A stretch of 7,400 nt of DNA from Rhodanobacteraceae bacterium (GTDB lineage: Bacteria; Pseudomonadota; Gammaproteobacteria; Xanthomonadales; SZUA-5). Of the stretch, positions 1-6,923 are shown one piece after another. A program made the translations under genes and the position numbers. The first letter of the stretch is position 1. Each line of letters begins with the position of its first letter. The notes under the pieces were generated by a model that saw only the letters and a program-made list of their open reading frames with translations, ran no database searches and had not been told where the DNA came from. Where the stretch lies: positions 1-7,400 of the forward strand of contig JACKOW010000028.1 in assembly GCA_024234055.1 (NCBI GenBank). Direction: 5' to 3'.

Positions 1-1752
1 GTCCCGGTGCTGATCGTCCCCGCCGACAAGGCGCTGATCGCCAGTCTCGCCGAGAACTGCTTCCATGTCCCGATGCATCCCGCAGACGAGTTCGCCGCCT
101 TCGCCAAGCTGATCGGGCAAGGCAAGTCGGTCGAGGACGTGGCTGCCGCCTTCGGCGTCACGCCGCTGGTGGTCAAGCGCCGCATGAAGCTGGCAACGGT
201 GTCGCCCAAGCTGATGGCCCTGTTCCGCGAGGACAAGATCAGTCTGGACTGCCTGATGGTGCTCGCCTCGGTCGATGACCACGAGAAGCAGGAACAGGCG
301 TGGGCCAACCTGCCATCGTGGAACCGTCATGCCGACTACCTGCGCCAGTTGCTCACGCGCGGCGAGATCGAGTCCGACCGCCATCCGGTGGCGAAGTACG
401 TCACCGTCAAGGCCTACGAGAAGGCGGGCGGGCCATCGCGCCGCGATCTGTTCAGCGACGACGACAAGAAGGTCTATCTGCTGGACGCCGCGCTGCTGGA
501 GAAACTCGCCATCGGGAAGCTCCAGCGCACGGCCAAGCAAGTCTTGGGCGAGGGCTGGAAATGGGTGGATGTCCGTACGCGCTATGTCTATGACGAATAC
601 GTCAAGTACGGCGAACTGCGCAAAGCCAAGCGCCCGCCCACCGAGCAGGAGGCGGCCGAGCTCGAAAGCCTGCAGGCGCAGATCGCCGAGCGCCACAACA
701 GGATGGAGGAACTCGCCGACCAGGACGGCAACGAGGACGAGTTCTACAAGCTGGAGCAGGAGGCCGAGGCGTTGGGCGCGCCAGTCGAAGCCATCGAGGC
801 GGCGCTGGTGGTTTGGCCGGTGGAACTGATGATGCAGGCGGGCTGCGTGGTCTATGTCGGGGACAATGCGGCACCCGCGGTGCGCTATGGGCTGGTCCGT
901 CCCGAAGATCGCAGCGACATGGCGCAGGCTGCCCGCGAGGCCGGTTCGACCGAGGGGGCAGGGGGCGAGTCGCTGGTCTCGCTGCCTGCGGCCAAGACCC
1001 GGCCGGTTCACTCCGAGCGCCTCGTGCGCAGCCTGACTGCGCATCGTGTCGCCGCCATCCAGGCCGAACTGCTGAGCCGCCCCGATGTCGCCATCGCCGC
1101 CCTGACCGCGCAACTCGCCGCAAAGCTGGTGCTCGACGGCTACCGTCGCCTGTATGGCAGTGGCGATCCCTTGACCATCAACGCCACCGACAACCACGGC
1201 ACCCTGCGGACCGAGGCGGAGGATATAGAAGCCAGCGCTGCATGGCAGCAGTTGGAGGCCGAGCGCCAGGCCTGGGCAACCCATCTGCCCGAAGACGTGG
1301 ACGCGATCCTGCCTTGGGTGCTCCAGCAGAGCAACGCCACCGTGGTCCGTTTGCTCACCTTCCTGATTGCGACCAGCGTGACGGGCGTCTATGGCGCCGA
1401 ACCGGACAAGCAGAGCACCGATGGCATCGCGGCGGCGCTCGGGCTGGACATGACGAAATGGTGGAAGGCGACCGGGCCGAGCTACTTCAACCATGTCTCG
1501 AAGGCGCGCATCCTGGAGGTTGTGACCGAAGCGGCCGGGGCGAATGCAGCCAGCCCGCTGCAAGCGCTCAAGAAGGATGCGGCTGTGTCCGGAGCCGAAC
1601 AGGCGCTGGCGGGCGTGGCGTGGTTGCCGGGCGTGTTGCGGAATCGGGAGCCGGCTCACGCCGACGCGGCATCAGATGACACAGGGCCTGGTGCCATACC
1701 TATGGCTGGTGATGATGTAGCGGTCGCGGCAGAAGCCGTGGAGGCAGCGTAG
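1..1752 (+). CDS. parB: ParB/RepB/Spo0J-type partition protein, 5' end missing
   Basis: The frame is open from the first base, so the true start lies outside the window; the GTG at 7 is merely the first start-like codon. About 583 residues are visible. Counting from that GTG, a ParB-type segment (LAENCFHVPMHPADEF, residues 14-29) belongs to the end of the N-terminal ParB nuclease/CTPase fold. A helix-turn-helix follows (SVEDVAAAFGVTPLVVKRR, about 41-59). The middle holds a charged, coiled-coil-like stretch (about 205-255), and the C-terminal half is the long helical extension seen in the large ParB proteins of integrative elements and plasmids. Such proteins bind centromere-like sites and help segregate or maintain the element. 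The last 45 or so residues are Ala/Asp-rich and look disordered. The GC-rich codon use is typical of an element backbone gene. The family call is firm; the role in this particular element is inferred. Confidence 0.88.
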   Translation, partial: VPVLIVPADKALIASLAENCFHVPMHPADEFAAFAKLIGQGKSVEDVAAAFGVTPLVVKRRMKLATVSPKLMALFREDKISLDCLMVLASVDDHEKQEQAWANLPSWNRHADYLRQLLTRGEIESDRHPVAKYVTVKAYEKAGGPSRRDLFSDDDKKVYLLDAALLEKLAIGKLQRTAKQVLGEGWKWVDVRTRYVYDEYVKYGELRKAKRPPTEQEAAELESLQAQIAERHNRMEELADQDGNEDEFYKLEQEAEALGAPVEAIEAALVVWPVELMMQAGCVVYVGDNAAPAVRYGLVRPEDRSDMAQAAREAGSTEGAGGESLVSLPAAKTRPVHSERLVRSLTAHRVAAIQAELLSRPDVAIAALTAQLAAKLVLDGYRRLYGSGDPLTINATDNHGTLRTEAEDIEASAAWQQLEAERQAWATHLPEDVDAILPWVLQQSNATVVRLLTFLIATSVTGVYGAEPDKQSTDGIAAALGLDMTKWWKATGPSYFNHVSKARILEVVTEAAGANAASPLQALKKDAAVSGAEQALAGVAWLPGVLRNREPAHADAASDDTGPGAIPMAGDDVAVAAEAVEAA

Positions 1753-1928
1753 ACGGAATGCTTATTCCTGAGATGTTGACCGAGCAGCCCGCCGACGTGA
1801 CCACGCGGGACGGATAATCGTGATCACTGGCACTTGCGGCCACAAGCGGAAGTTCGCCCAATCCCGATCAATGTCCGGCCGAAGCTGGAAGCGGCCACTC
1901 GCTGCAATCGGATGAGTACCGACCATGT
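1753..1928. other. Intergenic gap between convergent genes
   Basis: This gap separates the stop of parB from the stop of the helicase gene, so transcripts converge here. No credible gene is seen. A weak inverted repeat (GGCCG at 1877-1881 with CGGCC at 1892-1896, 10-base loop) could contribute to termination, but it has no T-run. The gap marks the left edge of the defence-like cassette. Confidence 0.4.
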
Positions 1929-3020
1929 CTAGTCCCGCTCGAGATCCGCCGCCGGCTTCCAATATGGCAAGCGCGACATACCTGGGTCGTCGAGCACGAT
2001 TGCGACGCTCTGTTGTGCCCGCGTGACCGCCACATAGAAGCTTGAAGCAGCGATGGCGTCCATACTGACGCCGCCTCGAACAAAGTTCGTGATGGTGGAC
2101 GTCGGGGCAATCAGTACGCGGGGAAACGTCGCGCCTTTGGAAACCTTGAAGTTCATGAAATCCAGGGCCAGATTTTTCGCCGAGGCAACCGAGTGACGCA
2201 GACTCTGGGGACCATATTGCGCCACGTAGGCATGGACGTGCTCGCTGCGGACAAGAAATACGCCGTCATGACCCGTCGTGTGGTCATTCTTGGAGACGGT
2301 ACTAGGAAAGGCCCAGGACGGGTCAAAGATGGTGTCCGAGAACGCCGCGATCTTCGGGTGACACCGCCAAGAGACCGCGCTCTCCTCGATCGCCAAGAGC
2401 CCCTTCTTCTCGCGACTCCGGAACCAGTTGATCGCCTCGGCGTAGGCGTACTTCTTGTTCTTCGCGCTGCGCGCGTTGGTGGAGAGCACCGCTTGGCGGA
2501 TATCGCCAACCATCCAGAGGTCGACAGCCGAGCCTAGAAGGGCATCGACGATGTCCCAATCGTAGGCGCTGAGGTCCTGCACCTCGTCAATCAGGATCTC
2601 ATCGTAGATGCCTTCCAGCCTGCGGGTCAGCGCGCCCTGGCTCGCCGTGATCAGCTCGAACGCCAGACGTCCGAGTTCGCTCCTGTAAACCGCGCCGCTC
2701 TTGTCTACAAAGCGGGCCTTGCCGGTTGCCATTCGGAATGGCATGCCTTCAAAGTTGAAGCCCAGCACACGCTCGCCGGGGAACTTGAACGGCAGGAAGG
2801 GTTTCGCGAAGTGCCGCAAGAGGAACGTGAACCAGCCGAGCACTTCGACGTTCAGATGGTCGCCTGCGTAGCGAGCAAGGCGTTCCTGAAGCTCGCACTG
2901 GTTCCTTTGCGTGTAGGTCAGGGCAAGGACGCGCCGCTCACGCGGCAATCCTGCGCAGTGCTCGACGATGCCTTGGGTCTTGCGAGAGCCGGCGACCGCC
3001 AGGGTCACCCGCTTAGCCAT
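1929..3020 (-). CDS. Compact UvrD-like SF1 helicase (GajB-like)
   Basis: This is a 363-residue superfamily 1A helicase-like ATPase. Visible motifs in order: I at 8-15 (AVAGSRKT, where the usual pattern is AxxGxGKT, so R13 replaces the glycine before K14); Ia around 32-48; II, DEVQD, at 145-149; III, GDIRQ, at 172-176; IV, SWRC, at 217-220; V, SKGATFPRVLI, at 294-304; VI, VAVTRAQ, at 330-336. The order and the VAxTRA motif are UvrD/PcrA/Rep-like. Full UvrD proteins have about 700 residues and Gabija GajB about 500, so little room remains for the 1B and 2B subdomains. The ATG overlaps the end of the OLD gene by 8 bases and has no clear ribosome-binding site, which suggests translational coupling. 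In Gabija the helicase-like partner works with the OLD nuclease in anti-phage defence; the same is inferred here. R13 may alter ATP hydrolysis or be a subfamily trait. Confidence 0.85.
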   Translation of the reverse strand: MAKRVTLAVAGSRKTQGIVEHCAGLPRERRVLALTYTQRNQCELQERLARYAGDHLNVEVLGWFTFLLRHFAKPFLPFKFPGERVLGFNFEGMPFRMATGKARFVDKSGAVYRSELGRLAFELITASQGALTRRLEGIYDEILIDEVQDLSAYDWDIVDALLGSAVDLWMVGDIRQAVLSTNARSAKNKKYAYAEAINWFRSREKKGLLAIEESAVSWRCHPKIAAFSDTIFDPSWAFPSTVSKNDHTTGHDGVFLVRSEHVHAYVAQYGPQSLRHSVASAKNLALDFMNFKVSKGATFPRVLIAPTSTITNFVRGGVSMDAIAASSFYVAVTRAQQSVAIVLDDPGMSRLPYWKPAADLERD

Positions 3021-4614
3021 GGATGAACTGCGCGGCGTGGAGCATGTACGCCGGAGGCGTGAACCGCTCTGGCGAACTCGCGATGCGCAGGGCGGCCTCG
3101 GTCTTCTCGCGCGACATCCACGTCTCGATGTCCGCCTTGTCCGTGATTCGGAGGATGGTCCGCAGGTGCGCCTCTCCGCAGTGATGAATCATCTGCGGCT
3201 CGAGCGTCCTGCCATGAGCCACTTCGCCAATGAAGACTTCACGGGAGCCAGGCTTGAGCCACTGCGCCAGCGGCTTTCGAAGCTCATCCGGTTCGATGCC
3301 GTCGTTGTCGCGAAGTGCTGCGACCTTCTTCCCCAAGCGCCCGCACAGCTCGAGCCCCCGGGCCAGCGACAGGCCCCGCATGCTCATGACATCGATCCCG
3401 CACGCCATGGGCCGCTTTCCATAAAGGTCCGTGAACACCCGCTCGAAGACGATTTCATCGGAGGGGCCCTCGACGAGAACGATTCTGTCGGCCAGAACGA
3501 TGCGCAGGGTGTCGAATCCCGGTAGCTTCTTGAAGTAGCTCACCGTCTCCGGATCCAACTCGTTGAGTTTCACGGGAGCGGTGGGGCCGAGGAACTGCAA
3601 GGCCTCAAGTCCGAGCCGATTCAGCACGCTCGAACTGTGAGTGGTGATGAAGAGTTGCTGGTCGTCGCTGGCCAGCGCTTCCATCCTGTGCAGGAGCCTC
3701 GTCAGGCTGGTGTGGCTCAGGTGGTTCTCGGGCTCCTCGATCATGACGAACTTGGCTCGGCCCGCATGCTTGTTCATCGCCAGTGCGATCTTGATCGCTG
3801 ACTGCTGTCCTTGCCCGGCCATCGTGAACGGAACGCCATCGACGTGGGGGGCCACCGACTCCTCCCAAGACGTGCGCGCGGTCTGATCCATCGCCAGGGC
3901 AATCGGCTGCTCATGCAGTTCCGCATGAAGCTTGCCGATGCGCTCATTCACGCTCTTGAACGCAGAATCTGACAAGGCCGCCTTGGATTCGCGGTATTGG
4001 CGGGAAATGTTGGCTCGCTCCTGGGGTTCGAGCTGACTACCCAAGATCTGGCGCAGGTGATAGTCGACGCCACTAGTGCTTCGAACGGTGCGCGCGTCAA
4101 TGACCGCGGTCGCCAGCACTCGCGGGCGCATAGTCAGCCGGGCGTCCGCGAACGTGGTCCACTCGACGCAGTAATACTCGACCGGCAAGAGCGGCGAGGG
4201 CGCCTTCGCCCACGCTTGCAGCTCGGCGGAATAGTCGGGATTGGGAATGCAACGAATCCGAACGCCTGGACACGCGTTGGTGGGCGTGTCCGAGTTATGG
4301 GCCCCGCACAGCTCCTGCAATTCCGGGACGTCTTCGAGGAACACCTCGATGTCGATTTCCGGCAACCGTTGGGGTTCGCCACGCGCCCTCTTTGTGATGA
4401 AGTCGGCCACCACGCCCGCGTTGAACCAGTGGGGATTGAGCTCTTCGGTCGCGCTTCGCCCGTTGATGCGTCCCGTCAGTGCGAGAACGATGGCCTCCAT
4501 GAGCGTCGACTTACCGGACTCGTTGGCGCCGACGATAAGGTTGAGCTTGCGGTTTGGGTAGATCGTCAGGTCGCGATGGATGCGGTATCCGCGGACACGA
4601 ATCTTCTTTATCAC
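3013..4614 (-). CDS. OLD-family ATP-dependent nuclease (GajA-like)
   Basis: This 533-residue protein has an N-terminal ABC/SMC-like ATPase domain and a C-terminal TOPRIM nuclease domain. Visible features: Walker A GANESGKST at 29-37; signature-like AGQGQQSAI at 266-274; Walker B VMIEEPENHL at 290-299; switch histidine H326 in ITTHSSS; TOPRIM glutamate E382 in VLVEGPSDE; acidic pair D436/D438 in RDNDG; and a further acidic E472 in RTLEPQ. All expected catalytic positions are present, and the length is close to GajA (about 580). The start is GTG at 4614, chosen because GGAG at 4623-4620 is well spaced, the next residues (IKKIRVRGYR) match the usual OLD N-terminus, and no other good in-frame start follows the upstream stop. 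A helicase gene directly downstream defines class 2 OLD systems, in which the nuclease cleaves DNA during phage attack. Its start overlaps the stop of a small gene broken by an IS, so its original operon promoter is now about 2.2 kb upstream. Confidence 0.9.
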   Translation of the reverse strand: MIKKIRVRGYRIHRDLTIYPNRKLNLIVGANESGKSTLMEAIVLALTGRINGRSATEELNPHWFNAGVVADFITKRARGEPQRLPEIDIEVFLEDVPELQELCGAHNSDTPTNACPGVRIRCIPNPDYSAELQAWAKAPSPLLPVEYYCVEWTTFADARLTMRPRVLATAVIDARTVRSTSGVDYHLRQILGSQLEPQERANISRQYRESKAALSDSAFKSVNERIGKLHAELHEQPIALAMDQTARTSWEESVAPHVDGVPFTMAGQGQQSAIKIALAMNKHAGRAKFVMIEEPENHLSHTSLTRLLHRMEALASDDQQLFITTHSSSVLNRLGLEALQFLGPTAPVKLNELDPETVSYFKKLPGFDTLRIVLADRIVLVEGPSDEIVFERVFTDLYGKRPMACGIDVMSMRGLSLARGLELCGRLGKKVAALRDNDGIEPDELRKPLAQWLKPGSREVFIGEVAHGRTLEPQMIHHCGEAHLRTILRITDKADIETWMSREKTEAALRIASSPERFTPPAYMLHAAQFIHG

Positions 4615-4619
4615 GAGGT

Positions 4620-4623
4620 CTCC
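4620..4623 (-). promoter_or_regulatory. Ribosome-binding site of the OLD gene
   Basis: GGAG on the minus strand lies 5 bases before the GTG at 4614. It falls inside the last codons of the small upstream frame, which ends at 4611 in a GTGA overlap. This site decides the GTG start and fits translation coupled to the upstream gene. Confidence 0.55.
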
Positions 4624-4733
4624 AGCGCACTCAAACGTGGTACGTCCGACATTCTGCTGCAGAGCAGCGAATCAGGTCGAGGCTGTTCCGGCGGCATTGA
4701 CCGCCATGCCGATTTGGGTCGGTTCGTGCTGCT

Positions 4734-4735
4734 TA
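4734..4735. repeat. TA target duplication, left copy
   Basis: TA directly abuts the inverted repeat and is repeated at 5839-5840. Keeping one copy restores the 75-codon frame exactly, which supports this as the true insertion site. Confidence 0.75.
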
Positions 4736-4759
4736 CTAACCTTCTAGAAAGTAATGTCA
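4736..4759 (+). repeat. IS630 inverted repeat, 3' end of transposase side
   Basis: It begins CTAACCTTCT and pairs with 5838-5815 read on the minus strand, with mismatches at 4746, 4748 and 4754. It overlaps the transposase stop region (stop at 4757-4759), so the element has almost no 3' non-coding sequence. Confidence 0.85.
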
Positions 4760-5794
4760 GATAAGCGCGTATTGGCACTCGGGCTGACGGAAGAACGATT
4801 TGACGAGGTTCGGCAGTCGTTGAATCCGACGCAGCGCGCCGAGCGCGAGCCGCTTCATTTCGTCCTTGTCCTGCACGAGGCGCTTGGAGACCTGACGCTT
4901 CACATGCGCCCAGACCTGTTCGTCGGGATTCAGCTGCGGCGAGTACGGCGGCAGGTAGAAGAGCTTGAGTTGCCCGTTCAGGCTGTCGACGTAGGCCCGA
5001 ACCAGCTTGGCCTTGTGAATGGGGTGGCCGTCGACGATTACAAAGACCGGCTTGTCGGCGCCGATCATCAGGCGCTTGAGAAACTCGCGAAACACCGTGG
5101 CGGTGACCGAACCGTCGTGGAGCATGAAGCGAAACTCGCCCTGCGGGCTCACCGCCGAGATCATGTTCAGCGAGAAACGCCGGCCGGTGACTTCGACCAC
5201 CGGCGTCTGCCCACGCGGCGCCCACGTCGTGCCGGTGTGGTAATCGGAGCGGATTCCCGACTCGTCGGCGAAGTAGATCGTCGCGCCCGCTGCACGCGCT
5301 TCGGCGCGGATCGCCGGGTAGGCTTCCGCCTCCCATTGCCGCACCAGCGCAGCGTCCTGTTGCCAAGCCTGATAGAGCGGTTTCTGTGCGCTGAATCCCC
5401 GCACTTTCATGAGCCGACTGACCGTCGCAATCGACAGCGCCTTGCCGAACTGCCGGTTGATCAGCGCGCGAATCAGCGACAGCGTCCACAGCCCGAACTC
5501 GAACTTGTACTGCAGCGGCGTGTAGTCCCGAACGGCCTGAGCGAGCCAGCGCATTTCCTCCGCGCTCACCTTCGACGGACGCCCCGGGATCGGCTTGGCG
5601 AGCAACGCGTTCTGCCCGCCATTGGCGAAGTCGGCCAGCCACCGAAAGACGCTGCGCACGTTCACGCCAAAGGCCGCAGCCACGTTTTGCGCCGTCTGGC
5701 CCTCGCGAACAACGGCCTTGATCGCCTGCTGGCGCATCACCTGAAGCGAATGATGGTCGATCGCACGACCATCCGAGTTCCGTTTGCATCTCAT
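4757..5794 (-). CDS. IS630-family transposase
   Basis: This 345-residue DDE transposase carries out cut-and-paste movement of the element into TA sites. The N-terminus holds a helix-turn-helix (EGQTAQNVAAAFGVNVRSVF, 31-50) followed by a GRPSK linker (71-75), typical of IS630 and paired-like DNA-binding regions. The catalytic triad is visible: D177 in YFADESGI, D255 in VIVDGHPIH and E292 in LNPDEQVW, 36 residues after D255, within the usual spacing. LPPYSPQLNP at 281-290 is a family hallmark. Length is normal and no frameshift is seen, so it is probably functional. The start is ATG at 5794; the ribosome-binding site is weak. Long open frames in other phases across this gene are shadows caused by its GC-rich codon pattern. 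It is transcribed toward the OLD gene, so read-through could reach the nuclease and helicase. Confidence 0.93.
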   Translation of the reverse strand: MRCKRNSDGRAIDHHSLQVMRQQAIKAVVREGQTAQNVAAAFGVNVRSVFRWLADFANGGQNALLAKPIPGRPSKVSAEEMRWLAQAVRDYTPLQYKFEFGLWTLSLIRALINRQFGKALSIATVSRLMKVRGFSAQKPLYQAWQQDAALVRQWEAEAYPAIRAEARAAGATIYFADESGIRSDYHTGTTWAPRGQTPVVEVTGRRFSLNMISAVSPQGEFRFMLHDGSVTATVFREFLKRLMIGADKPVFVIVDGHPIHKAKLVRAYVDSLNGQLKLFYLPPYSPQLNPDEQVWAHVKRQVSKRLVQDKDEMKRLALGALRRIQRLPNLVKSFFRQPECQYALI

Positions 5795-5814
5795 CCGTGT
5801 ATTGTCTCATGCCG

Positions 5815-5838
5815 TGACAATACTTACGAGAAGGTTAG
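5815..5838 (-). repeat. IS630 inverted repeat, 5' end of transposase side
   Basis: Read on the minus strand it begins CTAACCTTCT and matches the other terminus at 21 of 24 positions. The transposase ATG is 21 bases inward, so transposase transcription signals probably overlap this repeat. It also supplies the TAA (5826-5824) that ends the truncated small frame. Confidence 0.85.
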
Positions 5839-5840
5839 TA
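5839..5840. repeat. TA target duplication, right copy
   Basis: This is the second copy of the TA dinucleotide, followed by AG; with CT before the left copy it gives the ancestral CTTAAG site. Confidence 0.75.
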
Positions 5841-5945
5841 AGTCGGTCATGTCGTTGGATTTGCTGACTGGGATGAAATCGGGCAGCAATATCTCCGGAT
5901 ATGTCGCTCCGGCACCCGCATCCAGAGGGGGGAATATCTGCATAC

Positions 5946-6863
5946 TTATCGAGCCCAACCGACTTCCCTGAGAAGAAAGCCCAAGGCATTCAGAACCAGT
6001 TGGGCGTCTTCCTCGGTCGGCGGTCGGGTGTTGTAACGTTTCTGTTCGTTGGGTTTCCCTCGCGAGTGAAAACGTTGCAGCAAGCGAACGGCCGAACCGG
6101 CAGCGGATGGCGAATGGGCATCGGTATTGCCTTGCTGCTTTTCGAATGCCTTCAACAAGGGGCCCAGGTCAAGATGATGAACGTTATCGGGAGCACCTTC
6201 GGTCGATTCGAGCCAGTGCGCGAGAACGACGGTCGCTGCGGCGCGGCACAAGTCGATCAAGGACACCGGGCTGGACCGGAAGGCGGCATCGGCGACATGC
6301 TCCAAACTCGCCAATACTTCGGATCGGGCCTCATCGGGGATGTGATCCTCGACGAGCTCGGGCAACGCGCCAAGGCTTGAACGGGCCCGCAACGTGATCA
6401 ACTCTTCGCCCGATGCCACCGTCTCCACCGACACGATCCGCCACACGGTCGGGGCCGACTTCGTCCCAAGTATCAATTGCGCGCGCAGGACGTTCGGCCG
6501 CATTGAAGAAAACATCTGGGCTGGCCGATACGTACAGAGCGTTCGGCTCAGGCGACCATCCTTCGTCATGCTGGTGCCATCGGCGGGTTCTGCCGGGTGC
6601 GGCGGAAAATGCCAGGTCTGTTGTAGCACGCCCTCCCGCCACTCATACAAGCGCCCCCGACGTACACGCGTAACCGGATCGAACGAGTCTTCCCGAAAAA
6701 TCAGCTTGGCGTTGTCGAGGTAAGGCGAGGACGGCAGCGTTTCCCAGTCGGCCTCGCTGGCGATCAAGGTGGCAATAGACACCACCGGAGTGGGCCACAC
6801 GCCGTGACCGTAGTTGCTAACCCCCTCGTAGACCAACCAGTTATTGCTGTCGATGCCGATCAT
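5946..6863 (-). CDS. Unrecognised first gene of the defence-like operon
   Basis: I do not recognise this 305-residue protein. The N-terminal half (about 1-165) looks beta-rich, with alternating hydrophobic segments and many Trp, Pro and Tyr (for example NNWLVYEGV and RAQLILGTK). The C-terminal half (about 170-305) looks helical and ends in a conserved-looking block: R260-LLQRF-H266 followed by SRGKPNEQKR. The arginine-x5-histidine spacing fits the Rx4-6H pattern of HEPN ribonucleases, and the acidic helix after it (PPTEEDAQLVLNALGFLLRE) recalls abortive-infection C-terminal domains. This is a weak, motif-level resemblance. No signal peptide or membrane segment is seen. The start is ATG at 6863, with a purine-rich GAGGGAGAGA at 6880-6871. 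The stop is 2 bases before the broken small gene that leads to the OLD gene, so it is probably the first gene of the same operon. A sensor, effector or accessory role in defence is inferred from position only. Confidence 0.72.
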   Translation of the reverse strand: MIGIDSNNWLVYEGVSNYGHGVWPTPVVSIATLIASEADWETLPSSPYLDNAKLIFREDSFDPVTRVRRGRLYEWREGVLQQTWHFPPHPAEPADGTSMTKDGRLSRTLCTYRPAQMFSSMRPNVLRAQLILGTKSAPTVWRIVSVETVASGEELITLRARSSLGALPELVEDHIPDEARSEVLASLEHVADAAFRSSPVSLIDLCRAAATVVLAHWLESTEGAPDNVHHLDLGPLLKAFEKQQGNTDAHSPSAAGSAVRLLQRFHSRGKPNEQKRYNTRPPTEEDAQLVLNALGFLLREVGWAR

Positions 6864-6870
6864 GAAAATA

Positions 6871-6880
6871 TCTCTCCCTC
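6871..6880 (-). promoter_or_regulatory. Ribosome-binding site of the 305-residue gene
   Basis: GAGGGAGAGA on the minus strand lies 7 bases before the ATG at 6863. It is the strongest ribosome-binding site in the cassette, in keeping with this being the lead gene of the operon. Confidence 0.6.
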
Positions 6881-6893
6881 TGCTTGCGCCAGG

Positions 6894-6922
6894 ATGCTAA
6901 CGGCTTCCCGCCCACTGGTGAA
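6894..6922 (-). promoter_or_regulatory. Candidate sigma-70 promoter of the cassette
   Basis: On the minus strand, TTCACC (6922-6917) and TAGCAT (6899-6894) are separated by exactly 17 bases; each matches four of six consensus positions. Transcription would start near 6887, giving a leader of about 24 bases before the ATG at 6863. The placement is sensible but both boxes are weak, so a chance match is possible. Confidence 0.3.
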
Positions 6923-6923
6923 C

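Larger units (their letters stand above)
4736..5838 (-). mobile_element. IS630-family insertion sequence, complete
   Basis: This 1103-bp element has one transposase gene and imperfect terminal inverted repeats of 24 bp (21 of 24 matching). TA flanks each end (4734-4735 and 5839-5840), the target duplication expected of IS630/Tc1-mariner elements. Removing it leaves CTTAAG as the pre-insertion site. Transposase frame and ends are intact, so the insertion looks recent and potentially active. It lies in the same direction as the surrounding minus-strand operon and splits the small gene between the 305-residue gene and the OLD gene. The exact ends assume that the TA pair is the duplication; the symmetric flanking sequence extends the apparent repeat by 4 bases on each side. 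Confidence 0.88.
4611..5943 (-). pseudogene. Small operon gene interrupted by an IS630 element
   Basis: The two halves are 5943-5839 (35 codons from ATG) and 4733-4611 (40 codons plus TGA). Joined with one copy of the TA target, they give an uninterrupted 75-residue frame that begins MQIFPPLDAG and ends RLSALETS. The ATG lies 2 bases after the TAA of the 305-residue gene, and the TGA overlaps the OLD start as GTGA. This double coupling is the main support for a real gene. I do not recognise the protein; it is proline- and serine-rich, with no obvious membrane segment or catalytic motif. As it stands, the N-terminal half runs into the IS and stops at TAA (5826-5824) after 39 residues. The C-terminal half has internal ATGs, for example at 4697, that could still yield a short peptide. 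An alternative is that the open frame is chance and the stretch was a leader. Confidence 0.6.

Noticed and set aside
813..1679. 288-codon plus-strand frame inside parB
   Set aside because: It is an alternate phase of the parB gene with Gly/Arg-rich low-complexity composition; parB itself is continuous and matches its family.
1762..1962. 66-codon minus-strand frame in the gap downstream of the helicase
   Set aside because: It overlaps the helicase 3' end in another frame, has no clear ribosome-binding site, and I recognise no family.
3997..4764. 255-codon plus-strand frame opposite the OLD gene
   Set aside because: It is antisense to the N-terminal ATPase domain of a well-supported OLD protein and shows no recognisable motif.
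4611..5810. 399-codon open frame on the minus strand through the IS and up to the OLD gene
   Set aside because: Almost all of it is an alternate phase of the IS630 transposase, with the Arg/Ala-rich composition of a shadow frame. Only its last 40 codons are meaningful, as the C-terminal half of the interrupted small gene.
4754..5971. 405-codon open frame on the plus strand opposite the transposase
   Set aside because: It is antisense to a clear DDE transposase, rich in Arg, Leu and Val with no motif, and runs through both IS ends into unrelated flanks.
5807..5989. 60-codon minus-strand frame across the right IS boundary
   Set aside because: It starts inside the 305-residue gene in another phase and ends within the IS; the 75-codon frame at the same place explains the region better.
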